Source of the DNA: Methylovorus sp. MM2
GTDB lineage: Bacteria; Pseudomonadota; Gammaproteobacteria; Burkholderiales; Methylophilaceae
NCBI RefSeq assembly: GCF_001648895.1
Contig: NZ_LXUF01000011.1
Coordinates: forward strand, 434,001-498,000
Length of the DNA: 64,000 nucleotides
Direction of reading: 5' to 3'
The position numbers were made by a program, and so were the translations under genes. Below the pieces are notes generated by a model, which was given only the letters and a program-made list of their open reading frames with translations, made no database searches and was not told the DNA's origin. This document shows, piece by piece, positions 18,348 through 26,862 of the stretch (position 1 is the stretch's first letter; the number at the start of each line of letters is the position of its first letter).

Positions 18348-19351
18348 TTAAAAATATCGGTATCGAGACGGGTCACAATCTGCTCCATCACGTTACCATC
18401 TTTCTCTGTTTTACGAATTTTAAAAGGTAGATATTTATAATCCACCGCTAACCACAGCTCGGTTTTCTCATCCCCATCGCCATTGCTTCTTACAATGTGC
18501 ACAACTTGCACATCCCCCAGCTTGGTACTTAAAGTCTCTTGCCCTTCAAAAAGGTAAGTATAAGCATGCAGGCGTTTACCGTTAGTGACTGAGAGCTGCA
18601 TATTCACTAAAGGCGGAATAAACATGAATTGGTACATAAAGCTCAAAAGATCTTGCGCATCTTCAGGCAAGGCCACCTTACTCACGCCTTTATTGCTATT
18701 CAGCGTTAGCATGTGTTCTTGCCAGTTGAATTCAGCATGCTGTGCCTTACTCGTGTCGCTGCCATACTGGTAAAAAAAGCTGGATGGCTGCAAGCCTTTT
18801 GTCGGGCTAACGATGCCTTCACTCATTTGCACCAGCTTGCCTGACAAGATCAGGCTGGCGATACCCTTTGCTTCGGTTTCACTACTCAGCTTGTAGGTTC
18901 TATCTTCATTGGCTTTGTAGCGGATACGCGCAACACCGATCTTGCTCTGTGCATCACCACGCAATACATCGAAATCCATATCAATATGCCCTGCATGAAA
19001 TTCGATCTCAACAGGGTCACTTTCCTGCGGGGCATCTTGCAACACGGCCTCGTTAAATACGCGCTCGTCAGCAGAGGACTGCTCTTGTAGAGACCCGCTA
19101 TCTGCCACTGGTTGATCTACTGGCGCTGCTGGTGCCTTATGCACTGGTATGGCTTTTTTCACAGCGACCCGCTTCGGTGGTGCTTGGGGCGGCGGCAAAC
19201 TCAACTGCACCTCAACTACATGTTCGTCATCCTCATCCAGCAAAGGCCAATGCCAGCCTGTACTGCCGAACACGATCAATAGATGTAATAGAACGGAAAC
19301 CGCAAGGGCGAATACATAGCGCCAATAAACAGATATTTTGGATAGACGCAA
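18344..19351 (-). CDS. DUF3108 protein with TonB-like N terminus
   Basis: It has 335 residues. A single N-terminal membrane helix (about 11-28) is followed by a Pro/Val/Lys-rich stretch (about 40-85, with SLPPPQAPPKRVAVKKAIP) resembling the periplasm-spanning part of TonB; then a DUF3108 domain (about 125-330). Its DUF3108 portion is clearly paralogous to the next gene (shared SFIYQFMF/LSFMYQFMF, LWLAV, YLPFKI/YLPVRL). Function unknown; a periplasmic location is inferred. It sits 4 bp after its paralogue and overlaps the methyltransferase start. Confidence 0.85.
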   Translation of the reverse strand: MRLSKISVYWRYVFALAVSVLLHLLIVFGSTGWHWPLLDEDDEHVVEVQLSLPPPQAPPKRVAVKKAIPVHKAPAAPVDQPVADSGSLQEQSSADERVFNEAVLQDAPQESDPVEIEFHAGHIDMDFDVLRGDAQSKIGVARIRYKANEDRTYKLSSETEAKGIASLILSGKLVQMSEGIVSPTKGLQPSSFFYQYGSDTSKAQHAEFNWQEHMLTLNSNKGVSKVALPEDAQDLLSFMYQFMFIPPLVNMQLSVTNGKRLHAYTYLFEGQETLSTKLGDVQVVHIVRSNGDGDEKTELWLAVDYKYLPFKIRKTEKDGNVMEQIVTRLDTDIFK

Positions 19352-19355
19352 AAGC

Positions 19356-20066
19356 CTACTCGACTTGAATGCTGGTCAGGGTCTGCTCGATCTTCATGCC
19401 ATTTTCGTCGCGCATTTCCAAGCGAACAGGCAGATAATGGTTTTCAACACCCAGCCATAATTCTTTTGAATCGTCATTCGATGCAGCATCTGCATCCATT
19501 AAATGGATGGTCTTGAATTTTTTATCACCGATCTCGACCACGACATCACGTTCAGTCACTTTGTAGTGATAATCGCGCAGTTTTTTACCTGTGGTCACCG
19601 GCAAATTAAATTCATCGCCTGCAGGTGGGGCAAACATGAATTGGTAAATAAAGCTGGCGATATCTTGCGCGCCTTTTTCAAGCGTTGCCGTGACCGGCTT
19701 ACCCTTCACCTGCATATTAAGCTTACCGGCTGACCAATCGAAATCAGCGAACAAAGACTTCTTTGCCTTATCGCCCTGATGCAATTCAAAGTGCGCAGGC
19801 TTTAAACCCTCAGGGGTGATCTCCCCCTCACTCAATAACCTGCGTTTACCGAATAAAGCGTAGACGCCGATGCCCGTAGTGACACTTTCAATCTTGTAGC
19901 GGCCATTCTCGGCACGATAACTCTCTTCGATGGTGGCAAATGGCTGCCCGTTGCGCGTGGCCTGATAAACGACATCGACTTTGGTAGGTGCTGCGGCATG
20001 CGCAACACCGGATAAAGCCAAGACAAGAAACTGTATAACGGCTATATATCGCCCGATGACCTGCAT
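19356..20066 (-). CDS. DUF3108 domain periplasmic protein
   Basis: It has 236 residues from the ATG at 20066, preceded by GGGAG; a TTG 6 bp upstream is too close to that site. The signal peptide is cleaved near AHA (about residues 22-26). The rest is a DUF3108 domain with the pattern YQATRNGQPFATIEESYR. It is paralogous to the following gene. Function is not established. It is first of three tightly packed genes (DUF3108, DUF3108, RNA methyltransferase). Confidence 0.85.
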   Translation of the reverse strand: MQVIGRYIAVIQFLVLALSGVAHAAAPTKVDVVYQATRNGQPFATIEESYRAENGRYKIESVTTGIGVYALFGKRRLLSEGEITPEGLKPAHFELHQGDKAKKSLFADFDWSAGKLNMQVKGKPVTATLEKGAQDIASFIYQFMFAPPAGDEFNLPVTTGKKLRDYHYKVTERDVVVEIGDKKFKTIHLMDADAASNDDSKELWLGVENHYLPVRLEMRDENGMKIEQTLTSIQVE

Positions 20067-20118
20067 ATTCAATTTCTCCCAAAGGCTTTTGGACGGCTCA
20101 AAACTCAGAAAGTGCGAT

Positions 20119-20142
20119 CTTTAAATGGTGTAACCTTTAAAG
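20119..20142 (-). repeat. Inverted repeat between purM and the DUF3108 operon
   Basis: CTTTAAA and TTTAAAG arms separated by 10 bp, 7 bp downstream of the purM stop. The stem is weak and no T-run follows, so it is either a poor terminator or an operator. Confidence 0.35.
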
Positions 20143-20148
20143 ACTAAA

Positions 20149-21189
20149 TCAAACAACGACTGTGGCATGCTCTCCAGCAGCTTGACGACGGATATGACCG
20201 ATCTCAAAGACCTGTTCACCCTCAGTCGTCAATAACGCTTTAGCCGCAGCAGCATCTTGCGCAGATACAATCACCACCATACCGATGCCGCAATTGAATG
20301 TGCGGTACATCTCGTCATCGGTCACATTGCCTTGTGCTTGCAACCAACTAAACAATGGTGGCAACTGCCAGCCTGTTTTCTTGACTTCGGCAGTCAACCC
20401 TTCAGGTAAAACACGTGGAATATTCTCGGTGATACCGCCACCTGTAATGTGTGCCATACCCTTAACAGGCAAAGCAGCAAGCAATTTAAGCAAAGGTTTT
20501 ACGTAGATACGTGTGGGTGCCATAACAACATCACGGAATGGTTTACCGTGAAAATCACTATCCCAAGCGATACCTGATTTTTCGATCAATTTACGAATGA
20601 GAGAGTATCCATTGGAGTGGGCACCGCTAGATGCAAGGCCCAGTACCACATCACCCTCAGCTATGGTGCTGCCATTGATGATAGCTTCTTTATCAACTGC
20701 GCCAACGGCAAAACCAGCAAGATCATACTCACCGGCAGGGTACATGCCAGGCATCTCGGCGGTTTCACCACCGACTAATGCACAACCCGACTGCTCACAA
20801 CCAAGGGCGATACCTTTGATGACTTGTGCTGCCACGCCGACTTCGAGCTTTCCGCAAGCGAAATAATCCAAGAAGAACAATGGCTCAGCGCCTTGTACCA
20901 GAATATCGTTCACGCTCATGGCCACAAGATCGATACCAACGGTATCGTGTTTATTCAATTGAAACGCCAGTTTAAGCTTGGTACCCACGCCATCCGTACC
21001 AGAAACCAGCACCGGGTTCTTGAATTTTTTAGGCACTTCAAACAATGAGCCAAAGCCACCAATTCCACCCAAAACCTCCGGGCGCATGGTACGCTTGGCA
21101 TATGGCTTGATTTCCTCTACCAGCGCATCGCCAGCTTCAATATCGACACCCGCATCGCGGTAGCTAATCGAGGTTTTTTCAGAATTCAA
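20149..21189 (-). CDS. purM: Phosphoribosylformylglycinamidine cyclo-ligase (AIR synthetase)
   Basis: Cytosolic step 5 of purine synthesis: ATP-dependent closure of FGAM to AIR. It has 346 residues, normal length. Landmarks: [43 protein letters not shown], and [18 protein letters not shown]. The start appears to be a TTG at 21189 with GGAAAG upstream. It is divergent from the AI-2E family transporter-hda pair, an arrangement common in proteobacteria. Confidence 0.96.
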   Translation of the reverse strand: MNSEKTSISYRDAGVDIEAGDALVEEIKPYAKRTMRPEVLGGIGGFGSLFEVPKKFKNPVLVSGTDGVGTKLKLAFQLNKHDTVGIDLVAMSVNDILVQGAEPLFFLDYFACGKLEVGVAAQVIKGIALGCEQSGCALVGGETAEMPGMYPAGEYDLAGFAVGAVDKEAIINGSTIAEGDVVLGLASSGAHSNGYSLIRKLIEKSGIAWDSDFHGKPFRDVVMAPTRIYVKPLLKLLAALPVKGMAHITGGGITENIPRVLPEGLTAEVKKTGWQLPPLFSWLQAQGNVTDDEMYRTFNCGIGMVVIVSAQDAAAAKALLTTEGEQVFEIGHIRRQAAGEHATVVV

Positions 21190-21279
21190 GTTGAGTTCTC
21201 GCTTTCCACAAGATAATTTGAGTAAGTCACTTAATAAATTTAAGTCATGCGTGACTGAATAAGTATAATTTTAACCGAA

Positions 21280-22362
21280 ATGACAGATAAACGAGAAAAC
21301 GTGTTGCCTGATTACCGCATTATCTTGCTGGTAGCCTTTGCTTTTTTCATTTTTTATCTGCTTTTGCCCATCATGACACCCTTTTTGATCGCGGCTATCG
21401 TGGCTTATATCTGTAGCCCGCTTGCCGATAAACTTGAAACCATACAAATCGGCAAGTTCAAGATCGGCCGTACCATAGCGACAATCATCATCATGGCACT
21501 ATTAGTCGGTGTGATTACGTTAATACTCCTCATCATCGTACCGCTCATGCAAAAAGAACTGTTTTTGGTTGCAGAGCGCATCCCTGTTTATTTCAGCACA
21601 TTCAAACAACGTGTGGACCCTTGGCTTATTCAGCACTTTGGGGTGTCTTTAGCGATCGACTCTGCGCAGATTCAGGCGATCATTACAAAGAATTGGAAAT
21701 CTGCCGGTGATTTTGCCACGCAATTCTTACGGGTACTCAGCGATCACGGGTTAGCGTTAGTCGCGTGGCTCGCGAATTTGCTCATTATCCCTCTTGTGTT
21801 CTTCTATCTACTACGCGACTGGCATGGCTTGGTCGACCGTGTAGAGCAACTTCTACCACGCCGCTGGCATAGTAAAACCACCAATATCGCCAGCGAAGTC
21901 GATCTGGTATTGGGTGAATTCTTGAGAGGTCAATTAGCGGTCATGTTATTGATGAGCGCCTTCTACTCAATCGGCTTATGGATGGCAGGGCTTGAACTTG
22001 CATTACCGATAGGCTTACTAGCTGGTCTGCTCGGTTTTGTGCCTTATTTAGGCATAGGCACCGGCATGTTGTTAGCCTTACTAGCTTCTGCATTGCAATT
22101 TACCAGCATCGGACAATTCATTCCCGTGGCTATCGTCTTTGGACTTGGGCAGGTATTAGAGAGCATGTTCCTCACACCGCAGCTAGTTGGGGAGCGTATC
22201 GGGCTGCATCCAGTAGTCGTTATCTTCGCACTTTTGGCAGGCGGTGAGCTATTCGGATTTACCGGTATTTTGCTTGCATTACCAGTCAGCGCAGCAATTG
22301 CAGTGGGCTTACGCCATGCCAAAACAAGTTATTTAGCCAGTCAGTTATATCTTAAAAAATGA
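21280..22362 (+). CDS. AI-2E family transporter (PerM-like)
   Basis: Inner-membrane protein of 360 residues with about eight helices, including the long hydrophobic C-terminal set (LPIGLLAGLLGFVPYLGIG, the family signature). Members are variously linked to autoinducer-2 export or cation exchange; the role here is not determinable. A TATAAT box at 21264-21269 lies only 10 bp before the ATG and no Shine-Dalgarno is visible, so either the mRNA is nearly leaderless or the GTG at 21301 is used. It overlaps hda by 4 bp. Confidence 0.9.
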   Translation: MTDKRENVLPDYRIILLVAFAFFIFYLLLPIMTPFLIAAIVAYICSPLADKLETIQIGKFKIGRTIATIIIMALLVGVITLILLIIVPLMQKELFLVAERIPVYFSTFKQRVDPWLIQHFGVSLAIDSAQIQAIITKNWKSAGDFATQFLRVLSDHGLALVAWLANLLIIPLVFFYLLRDWHGLVDRVEQLLPRRWHSKTTNIASEVDLVLGEFLRGQLAVMLLMSAFYSIGLWMAGLELALPIGLLAGLLGFVPYLGIGTGMLLALLASALQFTSIGQFIPVAIVFGLGQVLESMFLTPQLVGERIGLHPVVVIFALLAGGELFGFTGILLALPVSAAIAVGLRHAKTSYLASQLYLKK

Positions 22363-22979
22363 AACAGTTACTTTTGGATATTCAACCGGCGGCCCTGCCG
22401 ACCATGGAGAATTTCGTCATTGGCCGTAATGCCGAGGCATTACATAGCTTGCACGCCGTCATTGATGGGAACGCACAATCTAGATTTATTTATCTCTGGG
22501 GTGAGGCTGGCAGTGGCAAGAGCCATCTCTTATCCGGCATCGAATTGCTGTCGAAAGACACTAAGCAACAGGTCATTTGTGTCGATGACGTGCATTTACT
22601 GAATGACGAAGCACAGATCGATTTATTCAACACTTATAATCAATTGCGCGCATCAGATGGCGTATTGATTACTAGCGGAATCGCTGCCCCAACGCAGATG
22701 GGCTTACGCGATGATTTAGCCACCAGATTAGCATGGGGGCTGACTTATCAATTACATCCGCTAAGCGACAATGAAAAAGCTCAAGCCCTTAAAAGTCACG
22801 CACAGGTGCGCGGCATGAAACTACCGGATGAAGTGCTGGATTACTGCTTACGGCATCTACGCCGCGATATGCCGTCATTGATCGCGACACTGGATGCGCT
22901 AGATGAGTGGTCGCTCACTTACAAACGAGCCGTAACCTTACCATTATTAAAACAGTTACTTAATCTATCGCAACCCTGA
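22359..22979 (+). CDS. hda: DnaA regulatory inactivator Hda
   Basis: AAA+ protein that, with the DNA-loaded beta clamp, stimulates ATP hydrolysis by DnaA and prevents re-initiation. It has 206 residues: DnaA-like AAA+ domain with Walker A GEAGSGKSH and Walker B VICVDDVHLL, but no DnaA domain IV. The N terminus MKQLLLDIQPAALPTMENF fits the clamp-binding motif. It is translationally coupled to the preceding membrane protein, a typical arrangement. Confidence 0.93.
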   Translation: MKQLLLDIQPAALPTMENFVIGRNAEALHSLHAVIDGNAQSRFIYLWGEAGSGKSHLLSGIELLSKDTKQQVICVDDVHLLNDEAQIDLFNTYNQLRASDGVLITSGIAAPTQMGLRDDLATRLAWGLTYQLHPLSDNEKAQALKSHAQVRGMKLPDEVLDYCLRHLRRDMPSLIATLDALDEWSLTYKRAVTLPLLKQLLNLSQP

Positions 22980-23008
22980 ATCAATGACGTCTTTTAGGTG
23001 AAAATTTA

Positions 23009-23995
23009 ATGGCTATTTACAGGTGCAGTCAATGTAATTACATCGCCGAAATCGAGGTCGAGAAAATAGGCAGTTCATTAGCATGCAAGCGTTGCCAGCA
23101 CTCGAACAAAGTGTGGGATACCACCTTCTTCGTCACGAAACTTTTAGAGCAACATTTTGCTTTACAGCAATCTATTAAACGCGCTCAAACGAAAATAATA
23201 CCCAAAGATGACCCTGATATTGGGGCTGAAAATATACTTTCCGGCATCAGCCTGTTCAATACAGACTTGATGGCTAGTGACGCGCAACATAAACCTATCC
23301 AAACCTGGTTTTCCAAACTGCATATACAGGCATCCCCAAACCATAAAGCCGTTGATACAACAGGATTTTTTGATGAGATCGCGAATGAAATTGGCAACAA
23401 CTATGCGCTCTTCAACCCGTTGTTAGAACAAATCTGCTATGCGCAAACTAAAAACCATAATGGCACCACCCTTAGTCTTTCACAAAAAACACCTAGTGAA
23501 GTTAAGACATTGACCGCATTTTGCAGGCAACTTTACGATTATTCGTTTGTAGGAAAATATTTCCATCAGAAAACAGAAAAATCGATACGATTGATATTGC
23601 AAACTTCACCAGTTATTCGCAGTTTTTTCAGCGGCGCATGGCTAGAGTGGTTTGCGATGATGCAGGTTCTAATACTGGCGCAGGAGAAAAATATTCCATT
23701 TTCATGTGCCCGCAATCTTTCCATCACTTTCGCTAATAATGATGTAAACGAGTTGGACGTTTTTTTCCTGATTAACGAAAAAACACCTATCTGCATCGAA
23801 TGCAAAACGGGCGAATATAAATCCTCTATTGAGAAATACCGTATTATCAAAAAGAGGCTCGGATTGCAAAAAAACCAATTTATTCTTTGCGTCGCAGGGC
23901 TATCTGATGAACATGCTCAAGGCATGAGCAGCATGTATGAGATCACGTTTGTTAATGAAAAAGGGCTAAACACCCATTTACGAAGTTTCATTTAG
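23009..23995 (+). CDS. Putative zinc-ribbon and PD-(D/E)xK nuclease-like protein
   Basis: I do not recognise the full-length family. The 328 residues start with a zinc-ribbon-like pair (Cys6/Cys9, Cys26/Cys29), then a helical middle of unknown type (about 40-205). The C-terminal domain reads as a PD-(D/E)xK fold: Glu213 in GAWLEWF, Asp250 in NELDVFF, and Glu264-x-Lys266 in CIECKTGE. This resembles the nuclease half of DUF1887/Card1-type proteins, but no CARF domain is evident. It sits 30 bp after hda on the same strand, looks somewhat richer in A+T than its neighbours, and occupies a spot usually held by housekeeping genes. A defence or DNA/RNA-processing role is inference. Confidence 0.7.
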   Translation: MAIYRCSQCNYIAEIEVEKIGSSLACKRCQHSNKVWDTTFFVTKLLEQHFALQQSIKRAQTKIIPKDDPDIGAENILSGISLFNTDLMASDAQHKPIQTWFSKLHIQASPNHKAVDTTGFFDEIANEIGNNYALFNPLLEQICYAQTKNHNGTTLSLSQKTPSEVKTLTAFCRQLYDYSFVGKYFHQKTEKSIRLILQTSPVIRSFFSGAWLEWFAMMQVLILAQEKNIPFSCARNLSITFANNDVNELDVFFLINEKTPICIECKTGEYKSSIEKYRIIKKRLGLQKNQFILCVAGLSDEHAQGMSSMYEITFVNEKGLNTHLRSFI

Positions 23996-24005
23996 ATCAC
24001 ATGAC

Positions 24006-24317
24006 CTAAACGACAAAGATTTGGGAATTACCTGTATTACCCTGATTGTCATGCCAAACAATGACAATCTTATCCCCGATTTTGGCACCTTTGAGATGAA
24101 ATGTTAGGTAAGGGTCTTTAGCGATACCTGTCCCCCATTCTGCTTCCAGAACCGTTTTATCATTCAGTAGCATCGTGACGAGCTGAATAAAATGGGCGGG
24201 CACGATTTCGCCAGCACCATTCTTGCGCCGACCTGTTTCCATCGGGTGACTCATCAGCACTTTGATTTCAGTAATATCGTCATTGAGTTGAGCGCGCAGC
24301 TTGATATCGTTTGCCAT
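24006..24317 (-). CDS. soxZ: Sulfur-carrier complex protein SoxZ
   Basis: Partner of SoxY in the periplasmic thiosulfate-oxidation carrier. It has 103 residues from the ATG at 24317 (MANDIKLRAQL), 2 bp after the soxY stop; an upstream in-frame ATG would overlap soxY. It is recognised by LMSHPMETGRRKNGAGEIVPAHFI (shown in pieces: LMSHPMETG, then PAHFI) and the immunoglobulin-like C-terminal half ending NTGNSQIFVV. No soxX, A, B, C or D gene is nearby. Confidence 0.92.
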   Translation of the reverse strand: MANDIKLRAQLNDDITEIKVLMSHPMETGRRKNGAGEIVPAHFIQLVTMLLNDKTVLEAEWGTGIAKDPYLTFHLKGAKIGDKIVIVWHDNQGNTGNSQIFVV

Positions 24318-24319
24318 CG

Positions 24320-24766
24320 CTAGCCGCACCCATTCTCAAAAACTTCAACACGTTTGCTCGCCGTGAAATATTGCCCATCCGCCTTGATGAACACCTGAAT
24401 ATCATCGGTCTCTGCCATTTTTATGCGGGTGATGAGGTAGGGCTGCATACCATTGGATAAAATAAAATTTGCAATCAGCGGGGTCGGGTTCTTTGCGACC
24501 ATGATCAAGATCGCTTCAGTATTCGCAATATGACTCGTGATCTCTACCTGCACGACAGCGCCATTCTCTGCACGATCTGGCGCGATCACTTTGATCTGTG
24601 GGCTGACTTTAGCCGACAAAATCCCCAACTCCTTTTTTACGATATCTAAAGAAGATGTTTCAAAAGCAGCCTTATTCCAAATGGCAGCCAAGGTTTCTAG
24701 TGGCGCCAGTAAACTCCATGCAATTGCGCCGCCCAAGATTTTTAAGAAGTTTCTACGTTGCATCAT
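24320..24766 (-). CDS. soxY: Sulfur-carrier protein SoxY
   Basis: Carrier whose C-terminal cysteine holds the sulfur substrate during Sox oxidation. The twin-arginine signal (MMQRRNFLKILGGAIAW) indicates Tat export. The C terminus is ENGCG, in place of the usual GGCGG, so the carrier cysteine is present but the tail is one residue shorter and one Gly is Asn. The start is placed at 24766, 4 bp past the protease stop, so the Tat motif is at the N terminus; an ATG at 24793 is possible. It is followed by soxZ. Confidence 0.88.
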   Translation of the reverse strand: MMQRRNFLKILGGAIAWSLLAPLETLAAIWNKAAFETSSLDIVKKELGILSAKVSPQIKVIAPDRAENGAVVQVEITSHIANTEAILIMVAKNPTPLIANFILSNGMQPYLITRIKMAETDDIQVFIKADGQYFTASKRVEVFENGCG

Positions 24767-24770
24767 TGGT

Positions 24771-26201
24771 CTACTTAGGTTTCTTAGGATCATCGACCAA
24801 CTGGCGCAGTTGGCTCAAGCGCGCCTCCACAATGGAGTGCTGGTAAAAATCCCCATCAGTCGCTTTTGCCGCGAGATCCATCTGTTCTATAGCTTTAGGG
24901 ATGTGATAGCGACGTACATAAGCCTCCCCTTGCGCTTGATGACGCAACAACACTTTGCCCTGCATGGTATAGGCCTTGGATATCAGCTCGTAGAAATAAG
25001 GATCGTCAGGAAAAGAGGACTGTTTATCACTGATCAACTTCAACGCATTATCAACCTGATTCAAGGCAAGTAGATGCTCGGCATAACCATAGATGAGCGC
25101 ACGATGATTCGGGAAAATGGCAAGACCAGTAATAAATGCTTTCTCAGCCTGCTCCGGCTTGTTTTGTGCAACAGCGATATTGGCCGCCAGATTCGCAATC
25201 ATGGCATGCACAGGGGCATTCATCTTTAGCCAATCAAGCTCTTTGGCAGCGCCTGTGAAATCACGCTTACGCATCAGGGCGATGGCTAACCCATAATGCT
25301 GGCCTGCTTCGTTGGTATATTTCTTTTCTTGCAGGTTATTACGAAATGAATCTACAGCCTGTGTCGGCGTACCCAGATCAGCCAGCAGTTTTGCGCGGAC
25401 ATAGTAAAACTCCTGACTATCTTCCACGAGTTTAAAAGAGCTCATCTGCTCCACTCTGCCGCGCACATCAGTGATACGTTCCGTGGTCAGCGGGTGGGTA
25501 CGAAGAAAAGAAGGTGCCGTACCTTGAACAAAGCGCGTGCCTTTTTGTAGCACTTCAAAGAAAGCGGGCATGCCATGTGGGTCAAAGCCTGAATCCGTCA
25601 TGATCTGCAAACCCACGCGGTCGGCCTCACGCTCATGATCGCGCGTGTAATCCAGCTGCTTCTGAATAGCGTTTGCACTGGCCGTCATCATCGCGCCTCC
25701 GCCAAGCTGGGGATTGCCCACGGCTGCAAGTAACGCCAATGCCATGGTGGCCATTGAGACGACTGAATCTATCTTTTGCTGAGCCAGCATACGCGCAAGA
25801 TGGTGCTGCACCACATGACCGATTTCGTGCCCCAGCACCCCTGCGACTTCGGATTCTGTATCGGCAGCAATGATCAGACCCGTATGCACTCCGACAACCC
25901 CACCCGGCATCGCAAACGCATTGATGGTGTTATCTTTCACAACAAAGAAATTGAACTGCTGATGTGGATCAGGGCCATGGCTCGCAAGACGGTAGCCCAG
26001 ATTCTGTACGTAATCGTTCACTTCAGCATCGCTGACAACATCATCACTCGCCATCACCTGACGCATGATCTGATCAGCTATCTTTTGCTCTTGCAATGGT
26101 GATAAAACAGTCGCGGATGAATCACCCAGCTCAGGCAAACCATCAGCTAATGCCAATGGAGAGAGGAACAACGCACAGACAATCATGTAAATCGGCTTCA
26201 T
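24771..26201 (-). CDS. BepA-like M48 metalloprotease with TPR domain
   Basis: Periplasmic zinc protease and probable outer-membrane assembly quality-control factor. It has 476 residues: signal peptide (1-20), M48 domain with HEIGH zinc motif (His125, Glu126, His129) and the third ligand in DHEREADRVG, then TPR repeats from about residue 270 to the end. This is the BepA/YfgC architecture. It is upstream of soxYZ on the same strand with near-zero spacing, an unexpected pairing. Confidence 0.93.
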   Translation of the reverse strand: MKPIYMIVCALFLSPLALADGLPELGDSSATVLSPLQEQKIADQIMRQVMASDDVVSDAEVNDYVQNLGYRLASHGPDPHQQFNFFVVKDNTINAFAMPGGVVGVHTGLIIAADTESEVAGVLGHEIGHVVQHHLARMLAQQKIDSVVSMATMALALLAAVGNPQLGGGAMMTASANAIQKQLDYTRDHEREADRVGLQIMTDSGFDPHGMPAFFEVLQKGTRFVQGTAPSFLRTHPLTTERITDVRGRVEQMSSFKLVEDSQEFYYVRAKLLADLGTPTQAVDSFRNNLQEKKYTNEAGQHYGLAIALMRKRDFTGAAKELDWLKMNAPVHAMIANLAANIAVAQNKPEQAEKAFITGLAIFPNHRALIYGYAEHLLALNQVDNALKLISDKQSSFPDDPYFYELISKAYTMQGKVLLRHQAQGEAYVRRYHIPKAIEQMDLAAKATDGDFYQHSIVEARLSQLRQLVDDPKKPK

Positions 26202-26265
26202 CTTGGTATGATAACAATCTCAGGATTCAAGTTCACCTAGCATTTTGCTTAGAAAGAAGGCAGCA

Positions 26266-26742
26266 ATGAGCGAGCTCACGCATTTTAATAGCGCAGGACA
26301 AGCCCACATGGTCGATATCGGCGAGAAAACCGAAACCCATCGCATCGCGGTCACCAGCGGCAAAATCAGCATGCTACCAGCGACACTGCAACTGATACTG
26401 AAAGGTGATGCAAAAAAGGGCGATGTATTAGGTATCGCCAGAATCGCAGCGATTCAGGGCTCCAAACGTACATCAGACCTCATTCCTTTGTGCCACCCGA
26501 TCAGCCTGACCAAAGTGAATGTTGAATTTGAGATAGATGAAGCCGATGCCATCATCACATGTAAAGTCACCGCTGAAACCATTGGCCGCACAGGTGTAGA
26601 GATGGAGGCACTAACTGCCACAAGTGTAGCGTTACTGACCATTTACGATATGTGCAAAGCAGTAGATCGGGGGATGCAAATCAGTGAAATCAAGTTACTG
26701 GAAAAAATAGGCGGCAAATCTGGTCACTGGACGGCATCCTAA
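26266..26742 (+). CDS. moaC: Cyclic pyranopterin monophosphate synthase MoaC
   Basis: Second step of molybdenum-cofactor synthesis, with MoaA. It has 158 residues from the ATG at 26266, preceded by AAGAAGG; an ATG 21 bp upstream lacks a good site. Family landmarks: [24 protein letters not shown] and [23 protein letters not shown] (cited as GVEMEALTA). It stands alone and is divergent from the M48 protease. Confidence 0.96.
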   Translation: MSELTHFNSAGQAHMVDIGEKTETHRIAVTSGKISMLPATLQLILKGDAKKGDVLGIARIAAIQGSKRTSDLIPLCHPISLTKVNVEFEIDEADAIITCKVTAETIGRTGVEMEALTATSVALLTIYDMCKAVDRGMQISEIKLLEKIGGKSGHWTAS

Positions 26743-26827
26743 TCTGAATGGCACCCCAATAATGCGCATTCTCTAAAATTTAATTTAAGCACTGGATTAA
26801 AAACGCATAAATATTGAATTCAGGGTA

Positions 26828-26856
26828 TTGACTACTGTACGAACGTACATTAATCT
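26828..26856 (+). promoter_or_regulatory. Promoter with SOS-box-like operator for the LexA-family gene
   Basis: TTGACT (26828-26833), exactly 17 bp spacer, TAATCT (26851-26856). The spacer is filled by TACTGTACGAACGTACATTA (26833-26852): CTGT-N8-ACAT, one base off the CTGT-N8-ACAG core of gammaproteobacterial SOS boxes, with perfect inner arms TGTACG/CGTACA. The predicted start of transcription falls at about the ATG (26863), so the message may be leaderless. Confidence 0.7.
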
Positions 26857-26862
26857 ATTTCC

